A model generated the notes under the pieces. It saw nothing but the letters and a program-made list of their open reading frames with translations. It did no database searches and was not told where the DNA came from. Below, piece after piece: positions 15,746-24,152 of a stretch of DNA of 53,863 nucleotides. Where the stretch lies: assembly GCA_017935675.1 (NCBI GenBank), contig JAGBHE010000047.1, forward strand, positions 1 through 53,863. Direction: 5' to 3'. This DNA is from Clostridia bacterium (GTDB lineage: Bacteria > Bacillota > Clostridia > UBA1381). The position numbers were made by a program, and so were the translations under genes. Position 1 is the first letter of the stretch; each line of letters starts with the position of its first letter.

Positions 15746-15788
15746 TTGACAATATCCTACAATCTGTATATAATAAATTGTAGGATAT
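15746..15788 (+). promoter_or_regulatory. Consensus promoter embedded in a 12-bp inverted repeat (toxin-antitoxin operator)
   Basis: TTGACA (15746-15751), exactly 17 bp, and TATAAT (15769-15774) form a perfect sigma-A promoter. The arms ATATCCTACAAT (15752-15763) and ATTGTAGGATAT (15777-15788) are perfect inverted repeats. One fills the spacer and the other directly follows the -10 box. Bound antitoxin or toxin-antitoxin complex would cover the whole promoter. Confidence 0.88.
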
Positions 15789-15818
15789 ATTTATTGTATA
15801 AAAAATAGGAGGTAAGAT

Positions 15819-16061
15819 ATGAATATAAATACAGAAACAATTACAACTATGACAGAAGCAAATCAGAATTTTTCAAAGGTTGCTAAGGTTGCAGAAAGTA
15901 AAGGTCAGGCTGTTATTTTCAAAAATAACAAACCTAAATTTTTACTCATTGATGTTGAATCAAACTCTTATTTTGATATTACCGATGATGAAAAAATTGA
16001 TGTGGCAGCTAAAAGAATTATGAAGAGATTTAAACCTGCATTTGAGGAGCTGGCAAAATGA
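15819..16061 (+). CDS. phd: Phd/YefM-family antitoxin
   Basis: This is a small 80-residue antitoxin. The N-terminal half has the Phd/YefM DNA-binding layout (TTMTEANQNFSKVAKVAESK, then a beta hairpin with FKNNKPKFLLIDV). The lysine-rich C-terminal tail would wrap and inhibit the toxin. The last four bases (ATGA) overlap the toxin start, so translation is coupled and the antitoxin is made first, as usual. The 12-bp inverted repeat over the promoter is the expected autorepression site. AGGAGG lies five bases before the ATG. Confidence 0.87.
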   Translation: MNINTETITTMTEANQNFSKVAKVAESKGQAVIFKNNKPKFLLIDVESNSYFDITDDEKIDVAAKRIMKRFKPAFEELAK

Positions 16062-16435
16062 TAAAAATTGATAAGGAAAAAGTTTTGATTTTGCATCAAC
16101 TGATTGCCGAGGAAACGGGCGGCAGTGTTGGGGTCAGAGATGTTGACCTTTTAGAAAGTGCTCTTAATAACGCCTATGCTACATTTGACGGCGAGGAGCT
16201 TTATAAAACAAAAGAGGAAAAGGCGGCCGGTCTTGGATTTTATTTAATATCAAATCATGCCTTTGTTGATGGCAATAAAAGAATCGGTGTATATGTGATG
16301 CTGACCTTTTTAGAAGCCGAGGGAATTAAAATGAGCTGCACAAATTCGGATGTTGTTAATTTGGGATTGTCTGTTGCATCGGGAGAAATGAAATACGATG
16401 AAATTTTAAATTGGATTAAGAAATTTAAAATTTAA
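16058..16435 (+). CDS. doc: Doc-type (death-on-curing, Fic family) toxin
   Basis: This 125-residue protein contains the Doc variant of the Fic motif, HAFVDGNKRIG at residues 67-77 (His67, Asp71, Asn73, Lys74, Arg75). Lysine replaces the glycine of true Fic AMP-transferases, and in P1 Doc the enzyme phosphorylates elongation factor Tu and stops translation. All motif residues are intact, so the toxin looks active. The protein starts with an IDKEKVLILHQ helix common to the family. It is coupled to the antitoxin by a four-base overlap. The pair may stabilise this chromosomal stretch or answer stress or phage. Confidence 0.9.
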   Translation: MIKIDKEKVLILHQLIAEETGGSVGVRDVDLLESALNNAYATFDGEELYKTKEEKAAGLGFYLISNHAFVDGNKRIGVYVMLTFLEAEGIKMSCTNSDVVNLGLSVASGEMKYDEILNWIKKFKI

Positions 16436-16484
16436 TTTTTATCCCTAAATTGACAAAAGCATACAATAAAATGGAGGGATATGT

Positions 16485-17840
16485 ATGAATCTTAATGAGT
16501 TTAAAAATACGGTTTATGATAAAAATATATCTGTAATCGGACTTGGGATTTCTAATCGTCCGCTTATAAAATATCTTGTAAAGCTGGGGGCTAATGTTAC
16601 GGCGTATGATAAGCGTACCAAGGAGCAGCTCGGCGAAATTTATGACGAGTTTTCTGCTTTGGGAGTTAAGCTTATAACGGGAGAGAGCTATCTTGACGAC
16701 TTGGGCGGTGAGATTATTTTCAAAACTCCCGGACTGCGTTTTGACCACCCGGCACTTTTGGCGGCAAAGGAAAAAGGAAGCATAATCACGAGTGAGATGG
16801 AGGTATTTTTCGATATCTGTCCGGCTCATATTATCGCAGTGACCGGCAGTGACGGAAAAACCACTACTACAACGCTTATTCATAAAATGATGACGCAGCA
16901 GGGATACAAAACCTGGCTGGGCGGAAATATAGGAAATCCGCTGCTTACCGAAACCGAGCAGATGAGTGAAAACGATTGGGTGATACTGGAGCTGTCAAGC
17001 TTTCAGCTTCATACTATGCGAAAATCGCCTGAGATTGCGGTAATAACAAATTTAAGCCCAAATCACCTTGACGTGCATAAGGATTACGCCGAGTATATTG
17101 ACGCAAAGAAGAACATAATGCTGTATCAGAATGGTACCTCAAAGCTGGTTGTAAACGCCTCAAACGAAGAAACCGCAAAAATCGGAAAAGAGGCAAAGGG
17201 TACATGTGTTGACTTTTCGTCAAAGGAAAAGGCGTATGTATGTCTTGAAAATGGGCAGATTATGCGTGAGGGCAAAGCTGTTCTTGATATATCGAAAATA
17301 AAAATTCCCGGTATGCATAACGTGGAGAATTATATGGCGGCAATAGCAGCTGTTGAGGGACTTGTTGACGATGCGGTTATAGCGGAGGTTGCAAGAACCT
17401 TCGGCGGCGTACCGCACAGAATAGAGCTGGTGCGGACAGTAAACGGAGTGCGTTATTACAACAGCTCGATTGATTCAAGCCCGAACAGAAGCATAAATAC
17501 CCTTAAGGTTTTTGAGGATAAGGTAATAATGATTGCAGGAGGCAAGGATAAAGGCATCCCGTATGATGAGATAGGACCTGCGATTTGTGAAAAGGTAAAA
17601 ATACTTATCCTAATAGGAAAAACTGCGGAAAAGATAGAGCAGGCGGTCATGAAGGCAGGCGGAAACAATTATTTGCAAATCATACATTGCGATAGTTACG
17701 AAAGTGTTGTAAAAACTGCACACGACATGGCAAAAAGCGGAGATGTGGTGCTTTTGTCTCCGGCGTCTACAAGCTTTGATATGTTCTCAAATTTTGAGGA
17801 GAGAGGAAATTTATTCAGAAGCTTGGTATGCGAGCTTTAA
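16485..17840 (+). CDS. murD: UDP-N-acetylmuramoylalanine--D-glutamate ligase MurD
   Basis: This cytosolic ATP-dependent ligase of 451 residues adds D-glutamate to UDP-MurNAc-L-alanine in peptidoglycan synthesis. The N-terminal UDP-binding Rossmann domain shows VIGLGISNRPL. The ATP loop TGSDGKTTTT is at residues 120-129. LSSFQLHTM and NLSPNHLDVH are central-domain motifs, and the C-terminal Mur ligase domain carries VRYYNSSIDSSPN and IMIAGGKDKG. Length is standard. It lies outside any visible division and cell-wall cluster and is followed 18 bases later by a peptidase gene. GGAGG stands upstream of the ATG. Confidence 0.96.
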   Translation: MNLNEFKNTVYDKNISVIGLGISNRPLIKYLVKLGANVTAYDKRTKEQLGEIYDEFSALGVKLITGESYLDDLGGEIIFKTPGLRFDHPALLAAKEKGSIITSEMEVFFDICPAHIIAVTGSDGKTTTTTLIHKMMTQQGYKTWLGGNIGNPLLTETEQMSENDWVILELSSFQLHTMRKSPEIAVITNLSPNHLDVHKDYAEYIDAKKNIMLYQNGTSKLVVNASNEETAKIGKEAKGTCVDFSSKEKAYVCLENGQIMREGKAVLDISKIKIPGMHNVENYMAAIAAVEGLVDDAVIAEVARTFGGVPHRIELVRTVNGVRYYNSSIDSSPNRSINTLKVFEDKVIMIAGGKDKGIPYDEIGPAICEKVKILILIGKTAEKIEQAVMKAGGNNYLQIIHCDSYESVVKTAHDMAKSGDVVLLSPASTSFDMFSNFEERGNLFRSLVCEL

Positions 17841-17858
17841 GAAAGGAATAGTTTTAAA

Positions 17859-18899
17859 TTGAAAGAGCTGATAAAAAAATTAAGCGATATGCGTGGCATT
17901 TCGGGCTTTGAATATCGCATAAACGAGGAAATAAAAAAGCTTTTCGAGCCTTATGCTGACGAGGTATATATCGACGATATGGGCAACGTAACGGCGGTAA
18001 AAAAATGCGGAAAGCAGAATGCGAAAAAGGTGCTGCTTGAAGCACATGCCGATGAAATCGGGCTGATGGTAAAGGATATTGACGAGCGTGGATTTATAAC
18101 GATAGTAAATGTTGGCGGAGTTGACCCGCGTATTTTGCCGTCAAGCGAGGTTATTGTTCATGCAAAGCGTGATATAAAGGGAGTTATCGGAGCAAAACCG
18201 CCTCATCTGCAAGCAGGAGGAGAGGCGGACAAAAGCTCCAAAATAACCGATATGGCAGTGGATACAGGACTTTCGGCAGATGAAGTAAAGAAGCTTGTTT
18301 CGATTGGCGACAGCATTACGCTGTCTCAGTCCTCAGGTGAGCTTTTGTCGGGACAGCTTTCCGGAAAATCTCTTGATGACCGTGCAAGCATTGCTGCCCT
18401 TGTTACGGTACTTAAAAATCTTGAACGATTTGAGCTTGATGTTGATGTATACGCTGTAGCGGCGGTTAAGGAGGAGGTCGGCGGTTTTGGTGCAATGACT
18501 GCGGCGTACCGCATAAACCCCGATATTGCTATCGCTGTTGATGTATGTCACGGAGTAACGCCGGACAATTCCTATAGTGCATATGAGCTTGGCTGCGGTG
18601 CAGTTGTAACCTGCGGACCGAATATTCATCCGAAAATATTTGACAGGCTTATGGACACTGCAAGAGAGTATAACATAAAAACCGAAATTGATGTTGACGG
18701 CGGAAATACGGGCACTGATGCATGGGTGATGCAGGTTGTACGCAGTGGAATCCCGACGGGGCTTTTGTCAATTCCGCTTAAGTATATGCACACCAGCGTG
18801 GAAACCGTTGCGGTTTCAGACGTTAAGGCGGTGTGCGACCTTCTTACGTTTTTTGTGCAGAAGCTTGATGCAGATATGGAGGAATGGTTATGCTTATAG
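17859..18899 (+). CDS. M42 family metallopeptidase (glutamyl aminopeptidase-like), copy 1
   Basis: This is the first of three tandem M42 aminopeptidases (346 residues). The dimetal site is complete: His63 and Asp65 in EAHADEIG, Asp173 in SLDDRAS, Glu205/Glu206 in KEEVGG, Asp228 in VDVCHG and His311 in YMHTS. Family members form large tetrahedral cytosolic assemblies (TET-like) that trim peptides. The start is TTG with GAAAGGA 11 bases before it, and no ATG is available near. It overlaps the next gene by ten bases. This copy is the most divergent of the three around its active site (VCHG, GNTGTD). Confidence 0.9.
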   Translation: MKELIKKLSDMRGISGFEYRINEEIKKLFEPYADEVYIDDMGNVTAVKKCGKQNAKKVLLEAHADEIGLMVKDIDERGFITIVNVGGVDPRILPSSEVIVHAKRDIKGVIGAKPPHLQAGGEADKSSKITDMAVDTGLSADEVKKLVSIGDSITLSQSSGELLSGQLSGKSLDDRASIAALVTVLKNLERFELDVDVYAVAAVKEEVGGFGAMTAAYRINPDIAIAVDVCHGVTPDNSYSAYELGCGAVVTCGPNIHPKIFDRLMDTAREYNIKTEIDVDGGNTGTDAWVMQVVRSGIPTGLLSIPLKYMHTSVETVAVSDVKAVCDLLTFFVQKLDADMEEWLCL

Positions 18900-19912
18900 A
18901 GGAATTAACAAATTTAAACGGCGTCAGCGGAGACGAGGGCGAGATAAGAGCCTTCATACGCTCACAGCTTGAGCTTTACGCCGATGAAATCATAACAGAT
19001 ACAATTGGAAATCTCATTGCACTGAAAAAAGGCGATGGGCAAAAGCGGATAATGCTGTCTGCACATATGGACGAGGTCGGATTTATCGTCAGCGGAATAA
19101 CTGACAAGGGATTTATCGAGTTCAAAACAGTCGGCGGAATTGATACACGCGTTATAATATCCAAAAAGGTTGTTATCGGTAAAAATAAGGTTAAGGGCGT
19201 TATCGGAATGAAGGCGATACACCTTCAGAAAAGGTCGGAGAGAGAGTCTGTGCCGCGAGTTCGCGATATTTTTATTGATATCGGTGCAAAGGACAAAAAA
19301 ACTGCGGAGGAAAAGGTGAAGCTCGGCGATTACATTGCGTTTGACACGCAGTTTGAAATGCTCGGCGAGGATACCGTGAAAGCAAAGGCTATAGACGACA
19401 GAGCCGGATGTGCAATACTTTTGGAGCTTATCAAAAAGCCGGTAAAGTATGACACGTATTTTTGCTTTACAACACAGGAGGAGGTCGGACTTCGTGGAGC
19501 AAGAGTTGCGGCACACAGGATAAATCCCGATATTGCTCTTGTTTTAGAGGCAACCACCTGCAGTGACGTATACGGCTTTGACGAGCATGAGTATGTAACC
19601 TCTATGGGAGAGGGTGCGGTTGTGACCTTCATGGACCGCACAACGATTGTGGACAAAAAGCTTCGCAGCTGGCTTTACGATACAGCAAAAAATGTGGGTA
19701 TCCCGGTGCAGTACAAGCGTACTACCGCGGGCGGAAACGATGCCGGCAGAATACATCTTACACGCGGCGGCGTGAAAACGGCGTCGGTATCTGTGCCATG
19801 CAGATATCTTCACTCGCCCTGCGGATTGGCGTCTTTAAAGGATATTAAGGCAGCTTGTGATGTTGCGGAAATGTTTTTAAGCCGTATCGATGAAGCGTTA
19901 GGAAAGGAATGA
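18890..19912 (+). CDS. M42 family metallopeptidase, copy 2
   Basis: This is an M42 aminopeptidase of 340 residues with ligands in SAHMDEVGF, AIDDRAG, TQEEVGLRG, VLEATT and RYLHSP. The glutamate in VLEA, where copies 1 and 3 have aspartate, is the usual alternative ligand in this family and may shift substrate choice. Two in-frame ATG codons exist. I chose 18890 because GGAGGA is six bases upstream of it, while 18884 directly abuts that sequence. The gene overlaps copy 1 and ends six bases before copy 3, so all three are one transcription unit with murD. Confidence 0.9.
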   Translation: MLIEELTNLNGVSGDEGEIRAFIRSQLELYADEIITDTIGNLIALKKGDGQKRIMLSAHMDEVGFIVSGITDKGFIEFKTVGGIDTRVIISKKVVIGKNKVKGVIGMKAIHLQKRSERESVPRVRDIFIDIGAKDKKTAEEKVKLGDYIAFDTQFEMLGEDTVKAKAIDDRAGCAILLELIKKPVKYDTYFCFTTQEEVGLRGARVAAHRINPDIALVLEATTCSDVYGFDEHEYVTSMGEGAVVTFMDRTTIVDKKLRSWLYDTAKNVGIPVQYKRTTAGGNDAGRIHLTRGGVKTASVSVPCRYLHSPCGLASLKDIKAACDVAEMFLSRIDEALGKE

Positions 19913-19917
19913 AATAA

Positions 19918-20886
19918 ATGGAGTTATTAAAAAAACTGACAGCGTGTGACGCACCCTCCGGAAATGAAGAGAAAATTACGGAGCTTATTAGAGCTGAAGT
20001 AGAAGGCTATGCCGATGAAATATATACCGACGCACTCGGAAATCTTGTTGCAAGAAAAAAGGGCAGCGGCAAAAGGGTTATGCTTGCTGCACATTGCGAT
20101 GAAATCGGAGTTGTGGTTACTTTTATTGATGAAAAGGGGTTTTTGCGGTTTTCCGATGTAGGAGGTCTTTATTTAAGAAACCTCATTAACCGAAAGGTAC
20201 GCTTTGAAAATGGTACAATCGGCGTGATAGGGACCGAGGAGGAAAACGAAAAAAGAGCGATGTCAAAAATGTATATTGATATCGGTGCCGCATCGCGTGA
20301 GGAGGCGGAAAAACTGGTTTCAATCGGGGATATGGCGGCGTTTGTGGGTGATTTTTATGTGCAAAACGGCAGAGTTATTTCAAAGGCACTTGATAACAGA
20401 GCCGGCTGCTATGTTTTGATAGAGACGCTAAAAAATGTGAAATCGGATAACGATTTGTATTTTGTTTTCACAACGCAGGAGGAGGTCGGACTTCGCGGTG
20501 CGAGAACCGCGGCTTATGCAATAAAGCCGGAATATGCACTTTCTGTTGACATTACCGATACGGGTGATACGCCAAAAGCTCCGAAGATGGCGGTAAGACT
20601 CGGTGAGGGAGCGGCTGTTAAGGTCATGGATTATTCGGTTATAACAAGCCGCGAGGTGAGAGAAAGCCTTGTGAGTCTTGCAAAGGATAACGGAATTAAG
20701 TATCAGCTTGAAATAATGACTGACGGCGGTACCGACGCAGGAGTAATACATTTTACCGGCGAGGGAGTAAAAACAGGCGGAATTTCCATTCCGACAAGAT
20801 ATATTCATTCTCCGTCCGAAATGATAAGCGTTGATGACTTAAATGCCTGTGTTCAGCTTGCAAAATTGTTTGCAGAGAATATTTAG
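19918..20886 (+). CDS. M42 family metallopeptidase, copy 3
   Basis: The shortest of the three M42 copies (322 residues) has a complete dimetal site: AAHCDEIGV, ALDNRAG, TQEEVGLRG, SVDITD and RYIHSP. It begins MELLKKLTACDAPSGNEEKI, the typical family start, five bases after the previous stop codon. The shared TQEEVGLRGAR motif makes it closer to copy 2 than to copy 1. The three copies may make mixed or separate TET particles with different N-terminal residue preferences, in a peptide-fermenting cell. Confidence 0.9.
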   Translation: MELLKKLTACDAPSGNEEKITELIRAEVEGYADEIYTDALGNLVARKKGSGKRVMLAAHCDEIGVVVTFIDEKGFLRFSDVGGLYLRNLINRKVRFENGTIGVIGTEEENEKRAMSKMYIDIGAASREEAEKLVSIGDMAAFVGDFYVQNGRVISKALDNRAGCYVLIETLKNVKSDNDLYFVFTTQEEVGLRGARTAAYAIKPEYALSVDITDTGDTPKAPKMAVRLGEGAAVKVMDYSVITSREVRESLVSLAKDNGIKYQLEIMTDGGTDAGVIHFTGEGVKTGGISIPTRYIHSPSEMISVDDLNACVQLAKLFAENI

Positions 20887-20899
20887 ATTGTTTTGCCTC

Positions 20900-20928
20900 T
20901 TGCATTATTCGCAATAATGTGGTATAAT
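20900..20928 (+). promoter_or_regulatory. Promoter with palindromic spacer upstream of the histidine phosphatase
   Basis: TTGCAT (20900-20905), 17 bp, and TATAAT (20923-20928). The spacer holds an inverted repeat, CATTATT/AATAATG (20903-20909 and 20913-20919), placed where a repressor could bind. Confidence 0.6.
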
Positions 20929-20962
20929 TTTCTGCGGAAAAAGTTTGAAAGAAGGAAAAATG

Positions 20963-21604
20963 ATGACAAGACTACTTTTGGTGCGCCATGGACAGAGTAT
21001 GGCAAATCTGGACGACATATTTGCGGGACATCTTGATGTTGAGCTGTCGCCGCTCGGACACGAGCAGGCAGAGAGAACTGCAGAATTTATTGCCGAAAAT
21101 TATAAGGTAGATAAAGTTTATGCAAGCGACTTAAAACGTGCCTATAAAACGGCGGAGCATATTGCCGCCAAATTTGGTTTGGAGGTTATTCCGGTTAAGC
21201 AAATGCGTGAAATTTCCGCAGGAGAGTGGGACGGCGAGACGTTTGACGCTCTTTGGGAGAAATATCCCGAAGAGTTTGGCATGTGGAAAAATGACATCGG
21301 AAATGCCGGCTGCACAGGTGGAGAAACGACAAAGGAGATGGCTTGCCGAATTGCTTCGGCACTTGAAAAAATCGCACAGGAGAATGAAGGCAAAACCGTT
21401 GTTGTTGCCACTCATGCAACACCGATACGCGTAACGCAGTGTGCGTGGCAGGGAATATCCTTTGATGGTATGAAGGATATTGATTGGGTTTCAAATGCCT
21501 CGGTAACGGAGGGCGTTTATGAAAACGGCGTATTTAAAATGGTAAAATCAGGTCAGGACGCACATCTTGCCGAGCTTAAAACTGAGCTTCCTGCAAATGT
21601 GTAG
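20963..21604 (+). CDS. Histidine phosphatase family protein (phosphoglycerate mutase-like)
   Basis: This 213-residue cytosolic phosphatase or mutase of the RHG superfamily has the phosphohistidine motif LLVRHGQSMAN at the N-terminus, REISAGEWDG in the middle and ATHATPIR carrying the second catalytic histidine. The overall length and GGET motif resemble cofactor-dependent GpmB/CobC-like phosphatases, and the substrate cannot be named. Adjacent ATG codons at 20960 and 20963 are both possible. GAAAGAAGG is better placed for 20963. It has its own promoter and a terminator that overlaps the 3' end of the converging thioesterase gene. Confidence 0.85.
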   Translation: MTRLLLVRHGQSMANLDDIFAGHLDVELSPLGHEQAERTAEFIAENYKVDKVYASDLKRAYKTAEHIAAKFGLEVIPVKQMREISAGEWDGETFDALWEKYPEEFGMWKNDIGNAGCTGGETTKEMACRIASALEKIAQENEGKTVVVATHATPIRVTQCAWQGISFDGMKDIDWVSNASVTEGVYENGVFKMVKSGQDAHLAELKTELPANV

Positions 21605-21662
21605 CATACATAAGCGGGAGGCATATCTGCAGACGTTTGAAGATATTTGATATAGTTACATT

Positions 21663-21694
21663 GAAGCATGCTCTAAAGCTTGCTTCTTTTTTTT
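21663..21694 (+). terminator. Terminator of the histidine phosphatase gene
   Basis: The stem GAAGCA/TGCTTC (21663-21668 and 21681-21686), extended by GC/GC after a T-T mismatch, is followed by eight T. It lies partly inside the last codons of the converging minus-strand gene, whose lysine and arginine codons supply the T tract. Confidence 0.65.
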
Positions 21695-22125
21695 CGTCGC
21701 TCAAGTGCTGCCTGCCATTCGGCACGATCCTCATCGCAGGTCAGTTCAAGCTCCGGTATTTCGGTAGGTCTGTCATTTTCATCAAGTGCAACCATAACAA
21801 CGTGTGCTTTGTTTATAAGGCTTTTGCTGCCGTCAAGGTGCTCAATATATGTGTTCACACATACCTCCATTGAGGTTTTTCCGGCGTACGCGATGCGGCC
21901 TGTAAGAACTATTGTGTCGTTCGCACGTGCAGCTTTTTTAAATTCAAGTCCGTCCACCAAAACTGTGGTAACATTTCGCTCGCTGTGACGCCTTGCAGTA
22001 ACCGCAGCAACAATGTCAATCCATTGCATGAGTTGCCCACCGAAAAGTCTGCCGAAACCGTTCATGCTTGATTGTGTCAGAATCTGAACTTGCTGTGTAA
22101 AAGAATCCTGTACTGTTTTTTTCAT
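21673..22125 (-). CDS. Acyl-CoA thioesterase (hotdog fold, YciA/BACH type)
   Basis: This 150-residue single-hotdog thioesterase hydrolyses acyl-CoA esters. It contains GFGRLFGGQLMQWIDIVAAV, the family helix with the catalytic aspartate (WID), then LVDGLEFKKAARANDTI and GRIAYAGKTSMEVCVNTY. The C-terminal tail is basic (ERRKKR). The start has GGAGATAAATT just upstream on the minus strand. It is one of only two minus-strand genes in the window, and it converges with the histidine phosphatase gene and diverges from yqeG. Confidence 0.88.
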   Translation of the reverse strand: MKKTVQDSFTQQVQILTQSSMNGFGRLFGGQLMQWIDIVAAVTARRHSERNVTTVLVDGLEFKKAARANDTIVLTGRIAYAGKTSMEVCVNTYIEHLDGSKSLINKAHVVMVALDENDRPTEIPELELTCDEDRAEWQAALERRKKRSKL

Positions 22126-22309
22126 AATTTATCTCCTCGCTGATATTCCTATTAGCTATTTTGCCGCAAAAAACGAATATAATTACCGCTTTTTGAAAAA
22201 ATAACTTTTTTAAACCGATGTGCTTTTTGAGAATAAAATAGTATTAGGTTATAGACATGGGAAAGATTTTGTGTTAAAATATTCCTATGTATAAGAGCGG
22301 AGGGGCTGT

Positions 22310-22801
22310 ATGTTTAAAAGATTTTATCCCGATTATAAATTTAATTCCGTAAGGGACATAGATGAGGACTTTTTCAGGAAGAATAATATAAAATTTGCAC
22401 TTCTTGATATAGACAACACCTTAGTGAGCTATACTGTGCCAAAGGCTGATGAGGCTGCAAAGGGCTTTCTTGAAATGCTTGATAATGCAGGTATAGAATA
22501 CGCGTTTGTTTCAAACAACCATAAAGAACGAGTGGAAAGGTTTGCAAAGGAGTTTGGTGCGATTTACGTACATGACGCTGCAAAGCCGCTGCTTTTCGGA
22601 ATAAAGCGTGCGATGCGTGCATTGGGAGCTAAGCGTGAAAATACTGTATTAATTGGTGACCAGGTTTTCACTGACGTCTATGCAGGAAAACGGGCAGGAC
22701 TTTTAACGGTCATGGTAGACCCGATAGAGGCAAAAGAAACTCCGTTTTTTGAGATAAAGAGAAAGTTAGAAAAATTTGTGTTAAAGGATTATAAGGGCTA
22801 A
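22310..22801 (+). CDS. yqeG: YqeG family HAD IIIA-type phosphatase
   Basis: This 163-residue HAD-superfamily phosphatase of the YqeG family shows motif I, LLDIDNTLVSY (nucleophile and acid/base aspartates), motif II, AFVSNN, and motif III/IV, GDQVFTDVYAGKRAG. The N-terminal RFYPDYKFNSVRDID is typical of YqeG. In many Firmicutes yqeG precedes aroE, as it does here. The stop codon shares one base with the aroE start (TAATG). The substrate is not known with certainty. GGAGGGG precedes the ATG. Confidence 0.92.
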   Translation: MFKRFYPDYKFNSVRDIDEDFFRKNNIKFALLDIDNTLVSYTVPKADEAAKGFLEMLDNAGIEYAFVSNNHKERVERFAKEFGAIYVHDAAKPLLFGIKRAMRALGAKRENTVLIGDQVFTDVYAGKRAGLLTVMVDPIEAKETPFFEIKRKLEKFVLKDYKG

Positions 22802-23619
22802 TGAAAAAACTTGCAATAATAGGATACCCGGTGTCGCACAGCTTTTCGCCGGCTATGCACAATTTTATATCGGAAAAGGTAAATGCCGATTACAGATATG
22901 AGGCGATAGAGATACCTCCGGAAAGGCTTGGCGAGGGCGTTTTAAAGCTTAGGGAGGACAACATCTGCGGCTTTAATGTGACAGCTCCGCATAAGTTTGA
23001 GATATTGAAGTATTTAGATGAGGTGTCGGAGCAGGCAAAGCGGTACGGTGCAGTAAATACAGTAGTGAACAAGGACGGTCGGCTTATCGGTTTTAACACC
23101 GACGCAGACGGATTTTATATGTCCCTTTTAAATTGCGGAATAACCCCTGAAGGAGCAAATATTCTTATGCTTGGAGCGGGAGGTGCCGCACAGCCGGTAG
23201 CAATTAAGCTGGCGGAAATCGGAGCCGCATCAATAACTGTGATAAATCGTACAGCGGAAAAGGCGGAAAGGCTTCGGGAATATGTAAAAGCCTGCACAGG
23301 GTATGAGATAAGTACAGAAAAAACACGCGGACATTATGATATTGTTATAAATTGCACAACTTTAGGAATGGGAAAAAATAAGGATATGTCTCCTCTTTCG
23401 GATTTGTCGGTGATTGATGAAAATACCGCAGTTGTCGATATGATTTACAACCCGTCCGAAACGGTGCTTTTAAAAAGTGCGAAAGGGCTGGGAGCAAAGA
23501 CGGTTAACGGACTTGGAATGCTGATTTTTCAGGGGATTTTGGCATATCGCCTGTTTACGGGAATTGATATTCCCGATTCTATTTCAAAAGATATACAAAA
23601 AGAGGTATTTAAAGTATGA
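22801..23619 (+). CDS. aroE: Shikimate dehydrogenase AroE
   Basis: This enzyme reduces 3-dehydroshikimate to shikimate with NADPH in aromatic amino-acid synthesis. The 272-residue protein has the shikimate site GYPVSHSFSPAMHN, catalytic Lys65 in TAPHKFE and Asp101 in NTDADGFY. Its dinucleotide fold has GAGGAAQPVA, then INRTAEKAERL. The C-terminal GLGMLIFQG is also typical. It overlaps aroK by four bases (ATGA), so the two steps are translated together. Confidence 0.96.
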   Translation: MKKLAIIGYPVSHSFSPAMHNFISEKVNADYRYEAIEIPPERLGEGVLKLREDNICGFNVTAPHKFEILKYLDEVSEQAKRYGAVNTVVNKDGRLIGFNTDADGFYMSLLNCGITPEGANILMLGAGGAAQPVAIKLAEIGAASITVINRTAEKAERLREYVKACTGYEISTEKTRGHYDIVINCTTLGMGKNKDMSPLSDLSVIDENTAVVDMIYNPSETVLLKSAKGLGAKTVNGLGMLIFQGILAYRLFTGIDIPDSISKDIQKEVFKV

Positions 23620-24152
23620 ATATTGTACTCACAGGATATATGGGCAGCGGAAAAACTGCTGTCGGCACTTATCTTGCAGAAAAACAAGGGCTGACCTTTT
23701 TGGATAGTGACAGCATGATTGAACAGCAGTGCGGCATGAGCATATCGGAAATTTTTGCAGCAAGCGGTGAAGAATATTTCAGAAGTGTTGAGGCAGAGGT
23801 TATAGAGCGTATTTCAGAGTATGACGGTGCTGTGATTTCAACAGGCGGCGGTGTGGTTTTAAACACCCAAAATATTGCCGAGCTTAGAAAAAACGGCGTG
23901 ATTGTCAATCTTGAGCCGGAGGAGGACGTAATTCTGACAAGACTGGGTGCGGACGACGGAACAAGACCGCTTATTAAGGACAGCTCAATGACGGAAATTT
24001 TAGAAAGATTTAATGCGAGAAAACCGTATTATGATAACTGCGATATAAAAATCAAGGTCACCAAGGATAAGGGAATTGCGGAAGTGGCAGAGGAAATTTT
24101 AAGAAGCTTGGAGGAAAAATATGAAGGCGAATTTCGGAGCAGCGGGAAATAG
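23616..24152 (+). CDS. aroK: Shikimate kinase AroK
   Basis: This enzyme phosphorylates shikimate at the 3-hydroxyl with ATP. It has 178 residues with Walker A GYMGSGKTAVG (residues 7-17), the shikimate-binding DSD motif in FLDSDSMIE, the STGGGVVL loop and the lid arginine in DGTRPLI. It directly follows aroE with a four-base overlap. Its last 32 bases overlap the next gene in another frame, so the C-terminal GEFRSSGK tail is coded on sequence shared with the endonuclease start. Confidence 0.95.
   Translation: MNIVLTGYMGSGKTAVGTYLAEKQGLTFLDSDSMIEQQCGMSISEIFAASGEEYFRSVEAEVIERISEYDGAVISTGGGVVLNTQNIAELRKNGVIVNLEPEEDVILTRLGADDGTRPLIKDSSMTEILERFNARKPYYDNCDIKIKVTKDKGIAEVAEEILRSLEEKYEGEFRSSGK

Noticed and set aside
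16058..16435. True Fic AMP-transferase
   Set aside because: The motif is HAFVDGNKR with lysine where AMPylating Fic proteins have glycine. Size and partner also fit Doc.
18962..19516. 184-codon minus-strand open frame inside M42 copy 2
   Set aside because: The plus-strand frame has the full M42 ligand set. The antisense translation is cysteine- and leucine-rich without recognisable motifs.
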